The notes under the pieces were generated by a model. That model was not told where the DNA came from, made no database searches, and saw only the letters and a program-made list of their open reading frames with translations. Below are positions 1 through 10,900 of a stretch of DNA of 64,000 nt, one piece after another (the first letter of the stretch is position 1; the number at the start of each line of letters is the position of its first letter). Where the stretch lies: contig CP099839.1 in the NCBI GenBank assembly GCA_030062745.1, positions 10,104,118 through 10,168,117 of the forward strand, given 5' to 3'. Source of the stretch: Capitulum mitella. Taxonomy: Eukaryota > Arthropoda > Thecostraca > Pollicipedomorpha > Pollicipedidae. The position numbers and the translations under genes are program-made.

Positions 1-3000
1 GCTGGTGGACGGCACCCTCCGGCGGTTTAAGCTCCGAAAATGCTTTGACGTCTCCATTTCAGGTTTCCACGGACGACTACTTTTCATCTCCTCCGACCAA
101 AGCCGGCTGCGGAAACGCTTCCACCTGCTACTGTGAAGTCCATTCGCCCGATTTAAGCGGGCTATCTTGGGAGGCTGGCCGCCGGCCGCCGAGATAGTGG
201 AGCTGTCTGCCAAATGGCCCGCCGTCGGGCCTCGCCTCAGCAGCGCCATAAATGACCAAACTGAAAGTAAAAACCTCCCCAAAGGGAGGCTGTCTAATGC
301 AGAAAAATGGTCAGGGAATTAGGCCTGAGGTCGAGCTTATGCGTTAGTTAGGTTGTATTTCCCACAATATTAGAACTGGACGAGCCATAAGTAAAGGGGT
401 GAGAAACGTCATAATTGCATCAGGGTTCGGAAGGTTGACACGACTCGACCCCGACATCGCCCCAAACTCAGCTGCCTGCGCATTGCGATAGACGCAAAAA
501 ATAGCATGATCTTTGATGGGACATCCCGAAGTACGTTTTGTTTCTAAGAGCCTATTAAGACATTTCGATGAACAGATTTAACAACTGGAACGAAGACGCG
601 CCCAAATTTCACAGCTCTTCCGTCACTGCTCAGAGCTTCTCGGAGCTAGAGCAGCCACCGAAGAGTTCCCCTCCTCAGCTACGCTAATGCGATTGCCACG
701 CTGGCCGACAACAACGCACTCCGCGCGCAGCAGCGGAAGGCTGCCGCCCGTCCTCACTCCGCCAACTCCGCCAGGTGAGTATTGAGCCGCCGCGGGCTCG
801 GCCGGCGCATCACACCTCTTAGAGGCGGCAGCGCGGCGGGCCCGGGCCCGGGTGTATCGAGCGCCGGCCGCCGCCGGCACCGCGCCCTCCGCGTCGGCGG
901 CGACGCGTCGGCCCGCCGCCCGGCCCGCCGCGGCGTCCGCCCCGGCGGTGTCGGCGGTGTCGGCGACGGCGCGCTCGCGCCGCGACGTCGCCGACGCTGG
1001 ACGCGAGAGACGTACCGTCCGGGCCGCACCTGGCGGTCGCTGTCGGACGGCATCGGCGCGGCGTGAGGAGGCACCGGCCGGCGACATTATCGGCCCGATC
1101 GGCCTGTCGGCGCTGGCCGGTGCGGTCCGTCGCTTCCTGTGGCGGCGGCCGGCGCACGTGCCGCCGGCTCCTGACGACCGCGGCCGATTTGGGCCGCGGC
1201 CGTATTGATCTCGGCTCTTTAGTTGATTCCCAGACACCGTGACTGGTGTTGCCTGAGGAAATGAAGCTATACTGGTGACGGCTGCGAGAGATGTGACGGT
1301 CGCTCGCGCTTCCACGAGCCGGCGCAGCAGATATTGGCCGTGCGCGCGCGGAGATTACTGATTGCCGCGGGCAGCGAGTCGCATTCGCACAGAAACAGAG
1401 CAAATCCTCGGCAGCGAATGTGTTTCATCGCTTATTCAGAGCAGTGTCTTTCACGAAATCTGGCATTGCTGGTGCTCTGGTCCATGTTCTTTTCAGCTAT
1501 CTTGTTCGCTTTTGCAAACTTTGTCTGCCTATTGAAGACAGACGATGAGCCGGATGACGAATGGGATGGATGTCTTAAAATAGAGCTCGACTTGTGATGG
1601 TTTCCTAGGATGCATTTTTACTGCTGCGCAGTCGTTTACGGGTCATTCCTGAAACTTTTTTTCGTCGTTTGCAGTATTTTACCATTTATGAGTCCCAGTA
1701 CCCTGGAACCAAAACGATTCATGACAGGCTTCAGGGGAACCTCAAGACGAACCTTAAACTGTGACGCCACACTATACCGTGTTGATGCATTGGGTCAACT
1801 GAGTGCAGAACCAGACAATGCAAAAGTTATCTGCTACAGTCTTCGTTTTGAATTTTTTTCTTCCTATTGTTTTCGACGTAGCAAAACACGCGCTTATTTA
1901 ATGGTGTTGTTTGCACGAGATTTCGCCAGCCTTCCTCTTTCGTGAACTTTTTTGCAACTTCCAATATTGGACAACAGGTTATGGGAGGTACTGGAAACTT
2001 CTGTGCAAAACTTTTTTTCGTTACAGCAAAGGCAGGAGAGGAATTTGTTAAATATAGCATGAATAGCCAATTTTAGAAGGGTGACGTCTTCCTATCTATG
2101 AGTCTTTATCTTCTGTCTGTGCGGATCAGCTATTTTTTTAGACCGAAATAACTGACTTCCAGGCATGTACAGCAACCTAAGGCTCTCAGTCTCCGTTGAT
2201 GCCTGTGTGCAACACACAGTCTCTGAAGACATCTGAAGTCCTTGGTGAGTGGTGTGGTCTGAGACCCTCAGTCTATGATGAGGCAGACTTCACTACCTGA
2301 TACGGTTTAGACCCCGATCTCTGGTTAGGTCTCACATAATGCCAGTCTCTGTGTGGTCCAGGCCTTTGGTATGGTCTGAGGTCTTGAGTCTCCGGTGTTT
2401 AAGAGCGTTTGGGGTTTAACCCTCAGATTAGACCCCACATTAAATCGTCTAACTGTCAGTCGTCAGACTACCCATTCAAACAAGCATATCTAGTATGACA
2501 TTTATCCCGTACAGGCTTTTGTCCCGATACAAGGCTTCTTTCATATCTCTAAACATTAAGCCGTGATATGGGGCTCTAAACGAGCGCGGCCTGCGCACTT
2601 TTCTTTAAATTTTGAAACATGCTTTGCAATAGTGTTTGCCACTTTTCTTTTCCATTTATGCGTCCCACAATATAAACGAATATTAATAGATCTACGCGTT
2701 CTACTACTTTATTGGTAGATAACATCTTGCACCCAGAGCATTGCAAGTTCAAAAGTAACTCGTGTCAGCGATAGCTATTGCTCGCCGTCGGTACTTTGCG
2801 GTTCAAGAACAAGGAAGAAAAAGTTGTGAGAGTGAAAACATCTCTTCCAGAATAAGAGTGTAGACAAAAGAGTTTGTAACTAATGTGTCGTGAATGTAAA
2901 GGCAAAAAGTTAAGAATTCGGCATTCTCCTGACCTCTGGCGTAAACTTTATGATTCATTGCCCAGTGGTTGCGAAGTTATTAGTCTGCAGAATCCGTTCT

Positions 3001-6000
3001 GCCGGATATGCCGGAGCCAGATCATGCAATCATTTGCGTCAGATGAGAACGAACATCACAAGAGGTGGGATAGCCCTGTGGCATGGGCATTTTGAGTAAA
3101 TTATCATCATGTACCAGCAACTGAACACCGCATCTAGTATCAATGTTTGGGATTTATGAAAAGTTGTGGATATGGCCCCTGCTAGTTCTATAATTGTGCT
3201 CTTTGTCTTACTTTGTTCCGTGACGTCAGTTTTTATAAAAATAGTGGATATCGTTATGCCTGTCGCTTTGCACATTGATACAGCCCTCAGCTGGAAAATG
3301 ATGTCCGTTTTTCTTGGCCAATTACAGTTTTAACTTTGGAAAGAGGCTCACAGAGAAGATGAGTTATTTAGATTTCAAACTTTTAGTCATTAAATACCTC
3401 GAAAAAGAACGGTCATTTCTTTTTTACGGCGAATGAATCAAATGTCCTCAAAGTTGAACGGTAAATCAACATTTTAAGAACATTGCACATACTCAAGCAG
3501 GAACGTGGCCAGAACTTTGCCGAATGGGAGCAAACCTAATCCACCTAAAAACAAAACGTCCCGGACTTCGGCGGCTTTATTCTCGAGTTCCGGAAATTTT
3601 CATATATTTCCATTTTCAAAGAGTAAAAAACATTGCATTTTCAGGGCCAAGGGTGATGGCCCCATCGGTCCCTCTTCGCCACGTCTATGCTCTTAGGTGC
3701 TTCGCACACGTTCCTCATAGTCGGAGCAGATGGCGCATGAGCAGGCGATGTCAGGCCCACCTGAGAGCCACTCGCCGGCAAGCACCATATGAGGCGCCTC
3801 ATCACGATCCGATTGCCGCAATCACCATACAAAGGCACCCCGCAGAACTCATTACCACTGACGCCAGCCGCGTCGGAAGAGACTGGCAGCTGGCTGGTGC
3901 CGATCGCGGTACGGCCGCCCGCACACTGACGGGTCGCTCCTGCCAGCGCGAACGCCCGGTTTTTGACGGCAGCGAAGTTTCCGACCATGCCGACGCGGGG
4001 TCTCCGCCCGGCTGGCGCAGGCGGAACGTTCTCAGAAGCGTGGCTACACGGCGACGGCCGACGCATTAGGCCAGTCTGCCGGCACGGGATCCAGCCTCGC
4101 CGGCGCCGCCGCGGGGGGTAATGAGTCAGCTAATGGGCCTCTCGGCCCAGCCTGGGTAACGCCTGCCTCTGAGGCCGGCAGCCGAGCGTGCTGCCGGCTT
4201 TTGACCAGCGCTAGTGGGTCGGCGGATATCGCCGAGCATGCCAGTTTTACTGATGGAGGAATTGTGCGCCTCTGCGTCGGAGTGGAAGCAAATTTAGACC
4301 TCTTTTTTCCGCTGTTTGTTGACTTAATGCGTTACCGCGTTGTTCTAATACCACTGAAGACTCATTTTTCGTTGCGCCAGTGTAATGCGTTCGCCATTTT
4401 TGTAAATAGCTCTGTCTAAACTCACCCAGTCAGAACCACGAGAAACATGTGTTACTCTGTCAAAACTGCCAAAAAGATGATGCCGGCAAACTTTTTTCCT
4501 GCGGCACTTCGCGAAACTCACATCGCAGCGCCAAGTTCTGGCAAATGAGGCACTACACTTTTCTGCCACTTGGACGTAGTAGTTGAGGAACGTCGATCGA
4601 TTTCGACGCAGCTTAATGACGAAAACCCGCGCTCTCTGTAGGGAGCAGATTGCAAATGATGGAACTCCTCACTATTCTATCTGACGACTGTGCTCGTCGA
4701 ACTTTCGCAACAAATCTTCCACTCTGCTGCAGTTCGGAAGGAGAAAATAGCGGAGTTGATTATGGCTGCACCCTCTTCAGAGAGCTCACAGCTCGGGAGG
4801 CCGGTCGAAGAAAGACTCCCCGGGGCTGGAGAATGTTTGGCTGGGCGACGGAGATCGGGAATTTTGGCTAATTGGGTAGCTTGGCTGGAAGGTCTCCCAT
4901 AATATGGAAGGCCTTGGTCTAGTGAACATTGCCATTCACAACGCCCTAACTTTTCAAGGGAATTTTCCATTTTCAGGATAAGATTTTCAAGTAAGTCATT
5001 TCAAAGCCTATGTCAGTGGACTTTGCCATCTACATACGTTTATTCGCTTATGTCTTGGTCTGACACCAATGCTGGAGAGCTCTGCAACACTTGTGACCTA
5101 GAAAGCATAATTTCTGATGACACAGAGGTACAAGTTTTTCGTTCTGTTATATTTTTTGGCCAGGAAGGAAGGGACATGGTCGCTGTCCACGGAGTTGAGG
5201 GAGGGTTGGAAAACGTGGAAATTTTCTTCACCGGAGACCCATTGATGACAAAGTAAGATGCAAAATACTGCGAGAGGGTCTTCCATTTCATGATGACAAT
5301 TCTGTGATGTTATATAACTCAGCTTCTTGAAAAGTAAGCTCAGAATGCATTCCTCAGAGCGCTTCTCTTCTGTGTAAGAGGCGTAGCCAAGGGAGGGGAA
5401 AGGGGGCCATGCCCCATCCCCTGGAAGTCAGTCGGGCCCTCTTGGCGGTCGTGTAGACCCCTTCAAGCCCAGGAAACTTCAAAGCACTGGGGTCCTCTGC
5501 CCAAGTGCTTCTGATAGTATGAGGCGTCTGGAGGGTGCCTTACAGCATCCGAAACAGTTCACTGAAGCAAAATAAGAATGTTTCAAGCATTAAAGAAGGG
5601 CTACGACTCTAAAAAGAACGTAGTCCGAATAAACAAAAGGACTATGTATGCTATGAAGAAAGGCCCATTGTATGAATGAGCGTTTAGGGGCCCATGCTAG
5701 CTTGCAGGGCCACTGCTGGTCTGGAGAAGTCCCCATGCCAGCCCATAAATGGCTCCTGTAGGCCTCCGGTGGAACGCCGTCTTGTAAAGAGGCCCCTGTT
5801 TGTTCGTAAAGACGTTCCTGCCGACTTGACGGGTGCCCTTTACAGTCGGCGTCATTTTGGTCATCAACTGTCGTTTTACGCCACGATAGGATAATAACCA
5901 CGAGGGTCCCGTTTGGTAACGAGGGCCGCCTGATCCAATCTGATTTTCCCCCTGCCGAAATCCTGACTACGGTCCTGTCTTCAAATGAGGATCACTGGCG

Positions 6001-6640
6001 GTGATTTGTTTATTGTCAGACGGTAACCAGAAACAGACCATCAACTTTGCATGTGCCGATAGGCTGAATAGCAGAGTATTCTGAGGAGCCGTTATACGTG
6101 AGTTGACTGTCGAGATCAAGGCAGCTGTCAACCATTAGCTGAGGATTTTTTTGCAACGTCGCGGAAACGCTTCGGAAGCGAAATCTCGCTGGGTCATCAT
6201 TTTCCGAGATTCAACAGATGGCTGACAGATTTCAAATCCACTTAGTTCTATTCACCTTTGATCTGAACATAGAACGCTGTGTGCTCGTGGCACTCAGCAA
6301 ATTGTGTCGCATCATGCTCTATATTCAGTAAGTATGCGGGCAGCTTAATTTCACAATTACGTGAAATTAGCTTTATCGTGAACAGGAGATAACCGGATTG
6401 ACGTTTTCATGACAGGATAAGTAGTTTATTCGAGATTTTGCAAGTCACGAACATCATAAGCCGTTATGAGGCCCCAGGGTAACGCAGCATTTCTGATCGG
6501 CGCTGTATCTGGCGACAATGAGGAAAGCAGGAAGGAGTCCCTGCATTAATCTGCTCCAGCGTAGCAGTGTACCTGACTGGTCGCCATGTTTGCTGCCTGT
6601 TGTCCGTGATGTGACGTCGCTTTCTTCCTCGCGCAGTCCG
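1..6640. other. Left flank, no firm gene
   Basis: I recognise no firm gene here. The first 136 bases stay open on the + strand (a 44-codon stretch ending in TGA) but encode nothing I recognise. A GC- and CpG-rich island covers about 770-1210 and gives long low-complexity Ala/Arg/Pro frames on both strands, typical of composition and not of coding. About 2160-2470 holds degenerate repeats of CTCAGTCT and GGTCTGAG words. At 5380-5420 there is a GGCGTAGCCAAGGGAGGGG-type segment resembling end sequences of dispersed animal repeats. The rest is unassigned. Confidence 0.5.
679..774 (+). CDS. Possible internal exon of an unknown gene
   Basis: A pyrimidine-rich acceptor (CCCTCCTCAG, AG at 677-678) and a consensus donor (GTGAGT from 775) bound 96 nt. 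One frame across it is open for 31 codons and reads ANAIATLADNNALRAQQRKA followed by an Ala/Arg/Pro/Ser tail. The first part looks like an amphipathic helix or coiled coil. Entry phase would be 1 nt, exit phase 2 nt. I do not recognise the family, and no partner exon was found within the window. It could be a chance open stretch at the edge of a GC-rich island, so this is a candidate only. Confidence 0.25.
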
Positions 6641-6649
6641 CCGCGGTCC

Positions 6650-6795
6650 GGATCAGTCCGCCGCCCATCCGCATCTCTCCGCAGCGCAAGGATCAGTCCA
6701 CCGCCCGTCCGCATCTCTCCTCCGCAGCGCAAGGATCAGTCCGCCGCCCAGTCCGCATTTCTCCTCCACTACGGACAGATCAGTCCGCAGACGGA
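6650..6795. repeat. 40-43 bp minisatellite
   Basis: The word GATCAGTCCGC (one copy GATCAGTCCAC) recurs at 6651, 6691, 6734 and 6777, giving steps of 40, 43 and 43 bp. Between them lie shared CCGCCC.TCCGCATCTCTCC and GCAGCGCAAG words. It sits at the start of the GC-rich stretch that precedes RASL10B, about 1.1 kb before the start codon. It may lie in the promoter or a 5' untranslated region. Confidence 0.8.
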
Positions 6796-6799
6796 GCGA

Positions 6800-7333
6800 G
6801 CCCCGATTCATCGCCCGCAGTTCGCACCGGCTGTCCCCGCGACCGCGAACGACCTACGACCAGCTGCGTTACCAGAATACGACTTCCGACGGCCAGGTCC
6901 AGACGGTTCCATAACGAAGCCGCCCCGCCCCGCCCCCGCTCCGGCCCGCCGCCGGCCGGCCGCCCACGGCGGCGCGGACGAGCGGCCAATCTCGCGCCAA
7001 GTGTCGGCCCGTGTTCGCCGACAGCTGGCGTGATCACGGCCCCGGCCGACGAGACGCCAATCTCGCGCCGGCCGGCGCGCCGCGTCTGCCGTGAGCGCGC
7101 CGGCGGCGGCGCGCGGCTCTAATTGGGCGGCGGCCTTGCCCGGCCCGGCCGCCCCGCGCCCGCTGCAAACGGCTTATTGAATTTCCGTCCACTTGGGTAT
7201 AACTCTTTCTCTATATCTGAGCATTTTGAGCCGCTTGATTGGATTCTGCAGGTTATTAAGGCTGAGCGGCGCGCGACCGGCGTAAAGGAGGCGTCCTGGC
7301 GGCCCTGCGACGCGCCGCCGGCCGAGGCAGCCT
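6800..7333. other. GC/CpG-rich island 5' of RASL10B
   Basis: A very GC-rich, CpG-rich stretch rich in CCGGCC and GCGCC words. Its position 0.5-1 kb before the first recognised coding exon makes it a reasonable candidate for the RASL10B promoter region. I see no clear TATA box or initiator, and the transcription start cannot be placed. The open frames here are low complexity and are not called as genes. Confidence 0.4.
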
Positions 7334-7452
7334 AGACAGGGGGACTCACCGCCCGACTGAGACCGACCAGACAGGGGGACTTACCGTCCGACTGAGGCCG
7401 ACCAGATAGGGGGACTCACCGTCCGACTGAGACAGCCCAGACAGCGAGACGG
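7334..7452. repeat. 35-bp tandem repeat, 3+ copies
   Basis: AGACAGGGGGACT-type units begin at 7334, 7369, 7404 and 7439, an exact 35-bp step; the last unit is partial (AGACAGCGAGAC). Each unit carries GGGGGACTCACCGTCCGACTGAG with a few substitutions. It lies about 0.4 kb upstream of the RASL10B start codon. Confidence 0.85.
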
Positions 7453-7499
7453 GGGGCCTGCTGAAACCTCCCAGCCAGGGCGCGGAGGGTCGGGCTAAT

Positions 7500-7835
7500 G
7501 CAGGTCCTGGTCCGGTGATAGGGACTAGGTCAGGGAGGGTCCTGCTTCCGTTACCGTAGGTCCCCAGGTTAGTGACGGCCCTGTCCCGCTGTTAAGTGCC
7601 CCAAGTCAGGGACGGTTCGGTTCACGTTATCGCGAGTCCCCCAGCCAGGATCTTCACCTGGTTCGAGTATTTGGGTCCAGGTTCGTTACAGCGTCCCCAG
7701 GCCAGTGACAGTGTTCCGCTCCCGTTACAAAGAGGTGTTCTGCTCTCTAGGTGGTCAGTGACGGTGTTCTGTTCCCGTTACAGTGTCCCTGACGGTGAGT
7801 GACGGTGTCCTGCTGCCGTTACAGAGGGTCCAGCC
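7500..7835. repeat. Degenerate repeat with recurring CGTTACAG
   Basis: Irregular units built on (T/C)CCCGTTACAG and CAGTGACGGTGTTCTG words. CGTTACAG or CGTTACAA occurs at 7684-7691, 7723-7730, 7776-7783 and 7817-7824, with steps of 39, 53 and 41 bp. Each copy ends like a weak 3' splice site. The last one (AG at 7823-7824) would be a plausible acceptor for the exon holding the RASL10B start codon if a 5' untranslated exon exists. The repeat is seen directly; the splicing role is inference. Confidence 0.6.
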
Positions 7836-7875
7836 GCCCAGACATGAGCTGCCGGTCTGCGGCGGGCCGCGCCAC

Positions 7876-7938
7876 ATGGAGGTCATCCGAGTCGTCGTCA
7901 TCGGTGCCCCGCAGGTCGGCAAATCCACCCTTGTCAAG
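7876..7938 (+). CDS. RASL10B: RASL10B coding exon 1 (P-loop)
   Basis: Twenty-one codons from ATG (7876) to a lysine codon, followed by the donor GTAAGT at 7939. It encodes the first beta strand and the nucleotide-binding P-loop GAPQVGKST. No in-frame ATG lies upstream before a stop codon or the acceptor-like sites. An upstream ATG at 7844 is out of frame and overlaps this start, so it could lower translation if the transcript begins before it. The exon ends in phase 0. Confidence 0.9.
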
Positions 7939-10900
7939 GTAAGTGCGCCCGTCTGTAATGCTTCTCCGAGGAGAGCGGCGGCTCGTCCACCCCTGCTCGG
8001 AGCTGCAGCGGCCGGGAGACGGTCCGTGATGAGATGGACGGGGCGGGCAGCGGGTCTTCCCCTGAGTAGAGCTGCAGCGGTCGGGAGACGGTCCGTGGTG
8101 AGATGGACGGGATGGGTAACGGGTCCGTCCCTGCGTAGAGCTTCGGCGGCCGGGGGACAGTCCGTGGTGGGATGGACGGGATGGGTAACGGTTCCGTCCC
8201 TGCATAGAGCTGCAGCAGCCGGGGGACGGTCCGTGGTGAGATGGACGGGATGGGTAACGGTTCCGTCCCTGCATAGAGCTGCAGCGGCCGGGGGACGGTC
8301 CGTGGTGAGATGGACGGGATGGGTAACGGATCCTTCCTTGTATAGAGCTGCAGCGGCCGGAAGACAGTCCGTGATGAGATGGACGGGGTGGGCAGCAGGT
8401 TTGCCGGGGCCGCCTTTGTTTCACCGGGAGGCTCACGGACACCGCTACTGGTCCGTTGCCGAGTTGTTAATGATGTTTATTTAGGGATGGCTATCCGGAT
8501 AGCTGCTACAGCGAGGAATCTGAACCTGTGATTCACAGAGCTTGTTGCGGCTTTTGCTACCGCCTGAACGTCGTGACTCTTGGCTTGCCACTGGCGACCA
8601 AATGCAGGGCCTAGTCCAGTTATCCCATGTCCCGTTCATCGCCGACCACACAATCGGCGATGGCGTGAATCACAACCGGACAACCGGCGTGAAAGGGTAG
8701 ACAAGCGGCTAAATGGATAGAGAGGAGAGAACGCTCCTGAGATTCGTGAGTCAACAAGTCCCGACGTTTTCACAGCGACGATGTCGTTAAACGGTTGACT
8801 GGCCCATTTTTTGATACGCATTGGAGTATTTCATTTTTCCTAAGAGGGTAGTCTTTTTGGTATAAAAACATACCTACGTTACTTTATTGTTCACATTGTT
8901 TGATACTGCCAACTTATGTGCTGTTTTACGTGTGGCTGTTTGTATGAAGGATGTTCATTGTTTGTTATGTTAAAGAAATGTGTAATTAATTTTATTAGTA
9001 TTTTAGCTTAAAAGTATGTTAATGGAAGCGAATCAGACTCAGGGAGAGTAAGAGTGGAGTGGAGCCCGTGCCGTCTAAGCTACTTTCGGACTGTGAAGAC
9101 GGAAGCATGTCCGGCCTGCTCGGCTACCGAGCGCTGCCCGCTCGCGGCTCAACATTTCCGAGCGAAGCCCGCATCATTAGGCCTGAGCCGTGGGAATTGG
9201 CCTGATTTGTCTTTGTTTGCCGTCGAGTGGGGTTTCGGGCGGAGCCGTCCGCCGTGGCGCCAGCAGACGAACCGCGCAACAAAGCCGCGCTCGTCATTAC
9301 CATGGTAACCGGCGGTTGGACGGACCCTATTTTCCGCACTTCCCTGGAGTCTGACAAGGCGCCTTTGTCATGCTAACCGTTTTCTGCCGGCCAGCCGTTT
9401 CCAAGGTGACCGGACCACTCTCGCTAGGCTGGCGCATGCAATATACATTTCTTTATTTTACGAACAATGGACTGGCCCATGCAACATACATTTCTGTATT
9501 TTATGAACAATAATTCATTTTTGCCGATCGCCTGGAGAGCGTGAAATCAGTTGGCTGATGACGAGCGCATCCGGCGCGAACGCGGACCGAGCCGCCAGCG
9601 CTCAAACTTGGCGGTCACGAACTTCAATTTTGTCTCTGGTCACGGCGATTGATCAGCTGAGAAGCTTGCTCATTCCGTCCGGGCGGCGCACGCGGAATAA
9701 TTTGGTTTCAGTCCGTCTCAGCTGTCCAAGTTTGAGGGAGCACCGTTCAGCCCGCAGGCACACATCGCGCATTGCTGAAGCGGACTCTGCGTGTGCGAGG
9801 ATTCGCGGCGGGCCAGCTGAGCCCGCACCAGTGTGGGAAATGGGTGGGAGACGGTGGGACCGGACGCATAATGAGAAATTGTCGCAGTTGGATACTGGGG
9901 CGGATGAGAAAGCAAACAAGGTGAACCGAAACTTGGAGGGCCTTAAGTTTTTGCTCAAAACACCGCGCATAATTTTCCGCAGTTTCGCTTTTATTGTCGT
10001 TCCATTTCGCTGAGGATACCTTTAACTTCCTTCCTACTGCTTGGTTTATAACATTTTTTAGCCATCTCCAGCAATCTTCAGCCTACCTAAACAATGAGCG
10101 ATATCCCGCACCACCACATAAATGGATTCACCCTTGACACAGATGTATGTACACCACTACTGAGTATCCGCACAACTAGCCCTTGTCAATACTCGCCATC
10201 TTCCCAACAACATATCCACCGTCCTCCCTGCGCGCTTTTCCAGCGTCTTTTTTGTTAGCGTATCCGCCGTCCCCGTGCCAGACGTCTACCATCTCTTGCA
10301 CCCTGTCAGCACATTTACTATCCAACAGGACCATCCATCCATGGCACTACGCGTCCTGTCCATATTTGTACGCCCTCATCAGCGATGCTTTTCTCTAGGC
10401 GTAGCTCCTTTCTCTTCACTATTGGCATAAATCCAGCCACAACTCCCTCCACGCCCGTTAAGTAATTTTCAGGAGGCACCCACCGCCATCCACCACGCAG
10501 TCCTTGCCTTCCGTAGCCCCCAGCTGTCCTGGCTCTGACGGAACAGTGCAGGAGCGTCGATTTCTGTAAATGACGGGGGGGGGGGCAAGCCGAGGGCCCG
10601 ACAACATAACCTCCTCCAAGCTTGGGTTTCTGAACGGATTTAGCCCGCTTTATTTTGACCCATGGAAATTCGCAAGATTTTTGTTACTTTTTATGAAATG
10701 AAAAATTACGTTTATCCTAAAGTATAAAGATGTATACGTAGATAGAAAAGAAAAGATAAGATACACCGCTTTAGACTTTAATCCTTTACTTTTTCCTCGT
10801 CTGTTATTTATTGCGGTCGTCATTTTCGTGACCATTATTCATTTCCCTTTAAAACCGGCAGAAAATATCGCAAGGGGCCCAAACCAACATTGGGTGGGCC

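Noticed and set aside
1334-1597. 87-aa plus-strand frame with a hydrophobic segment
   Set aside because: No ATG at its start, no splice or family support, and length within chance expectation.
7819-8442. 207-aa minus-strand repeat protein
   Set aside because: Reverse frame of the 69-bp tandem repeat; nothing suggests transcription on that strand.
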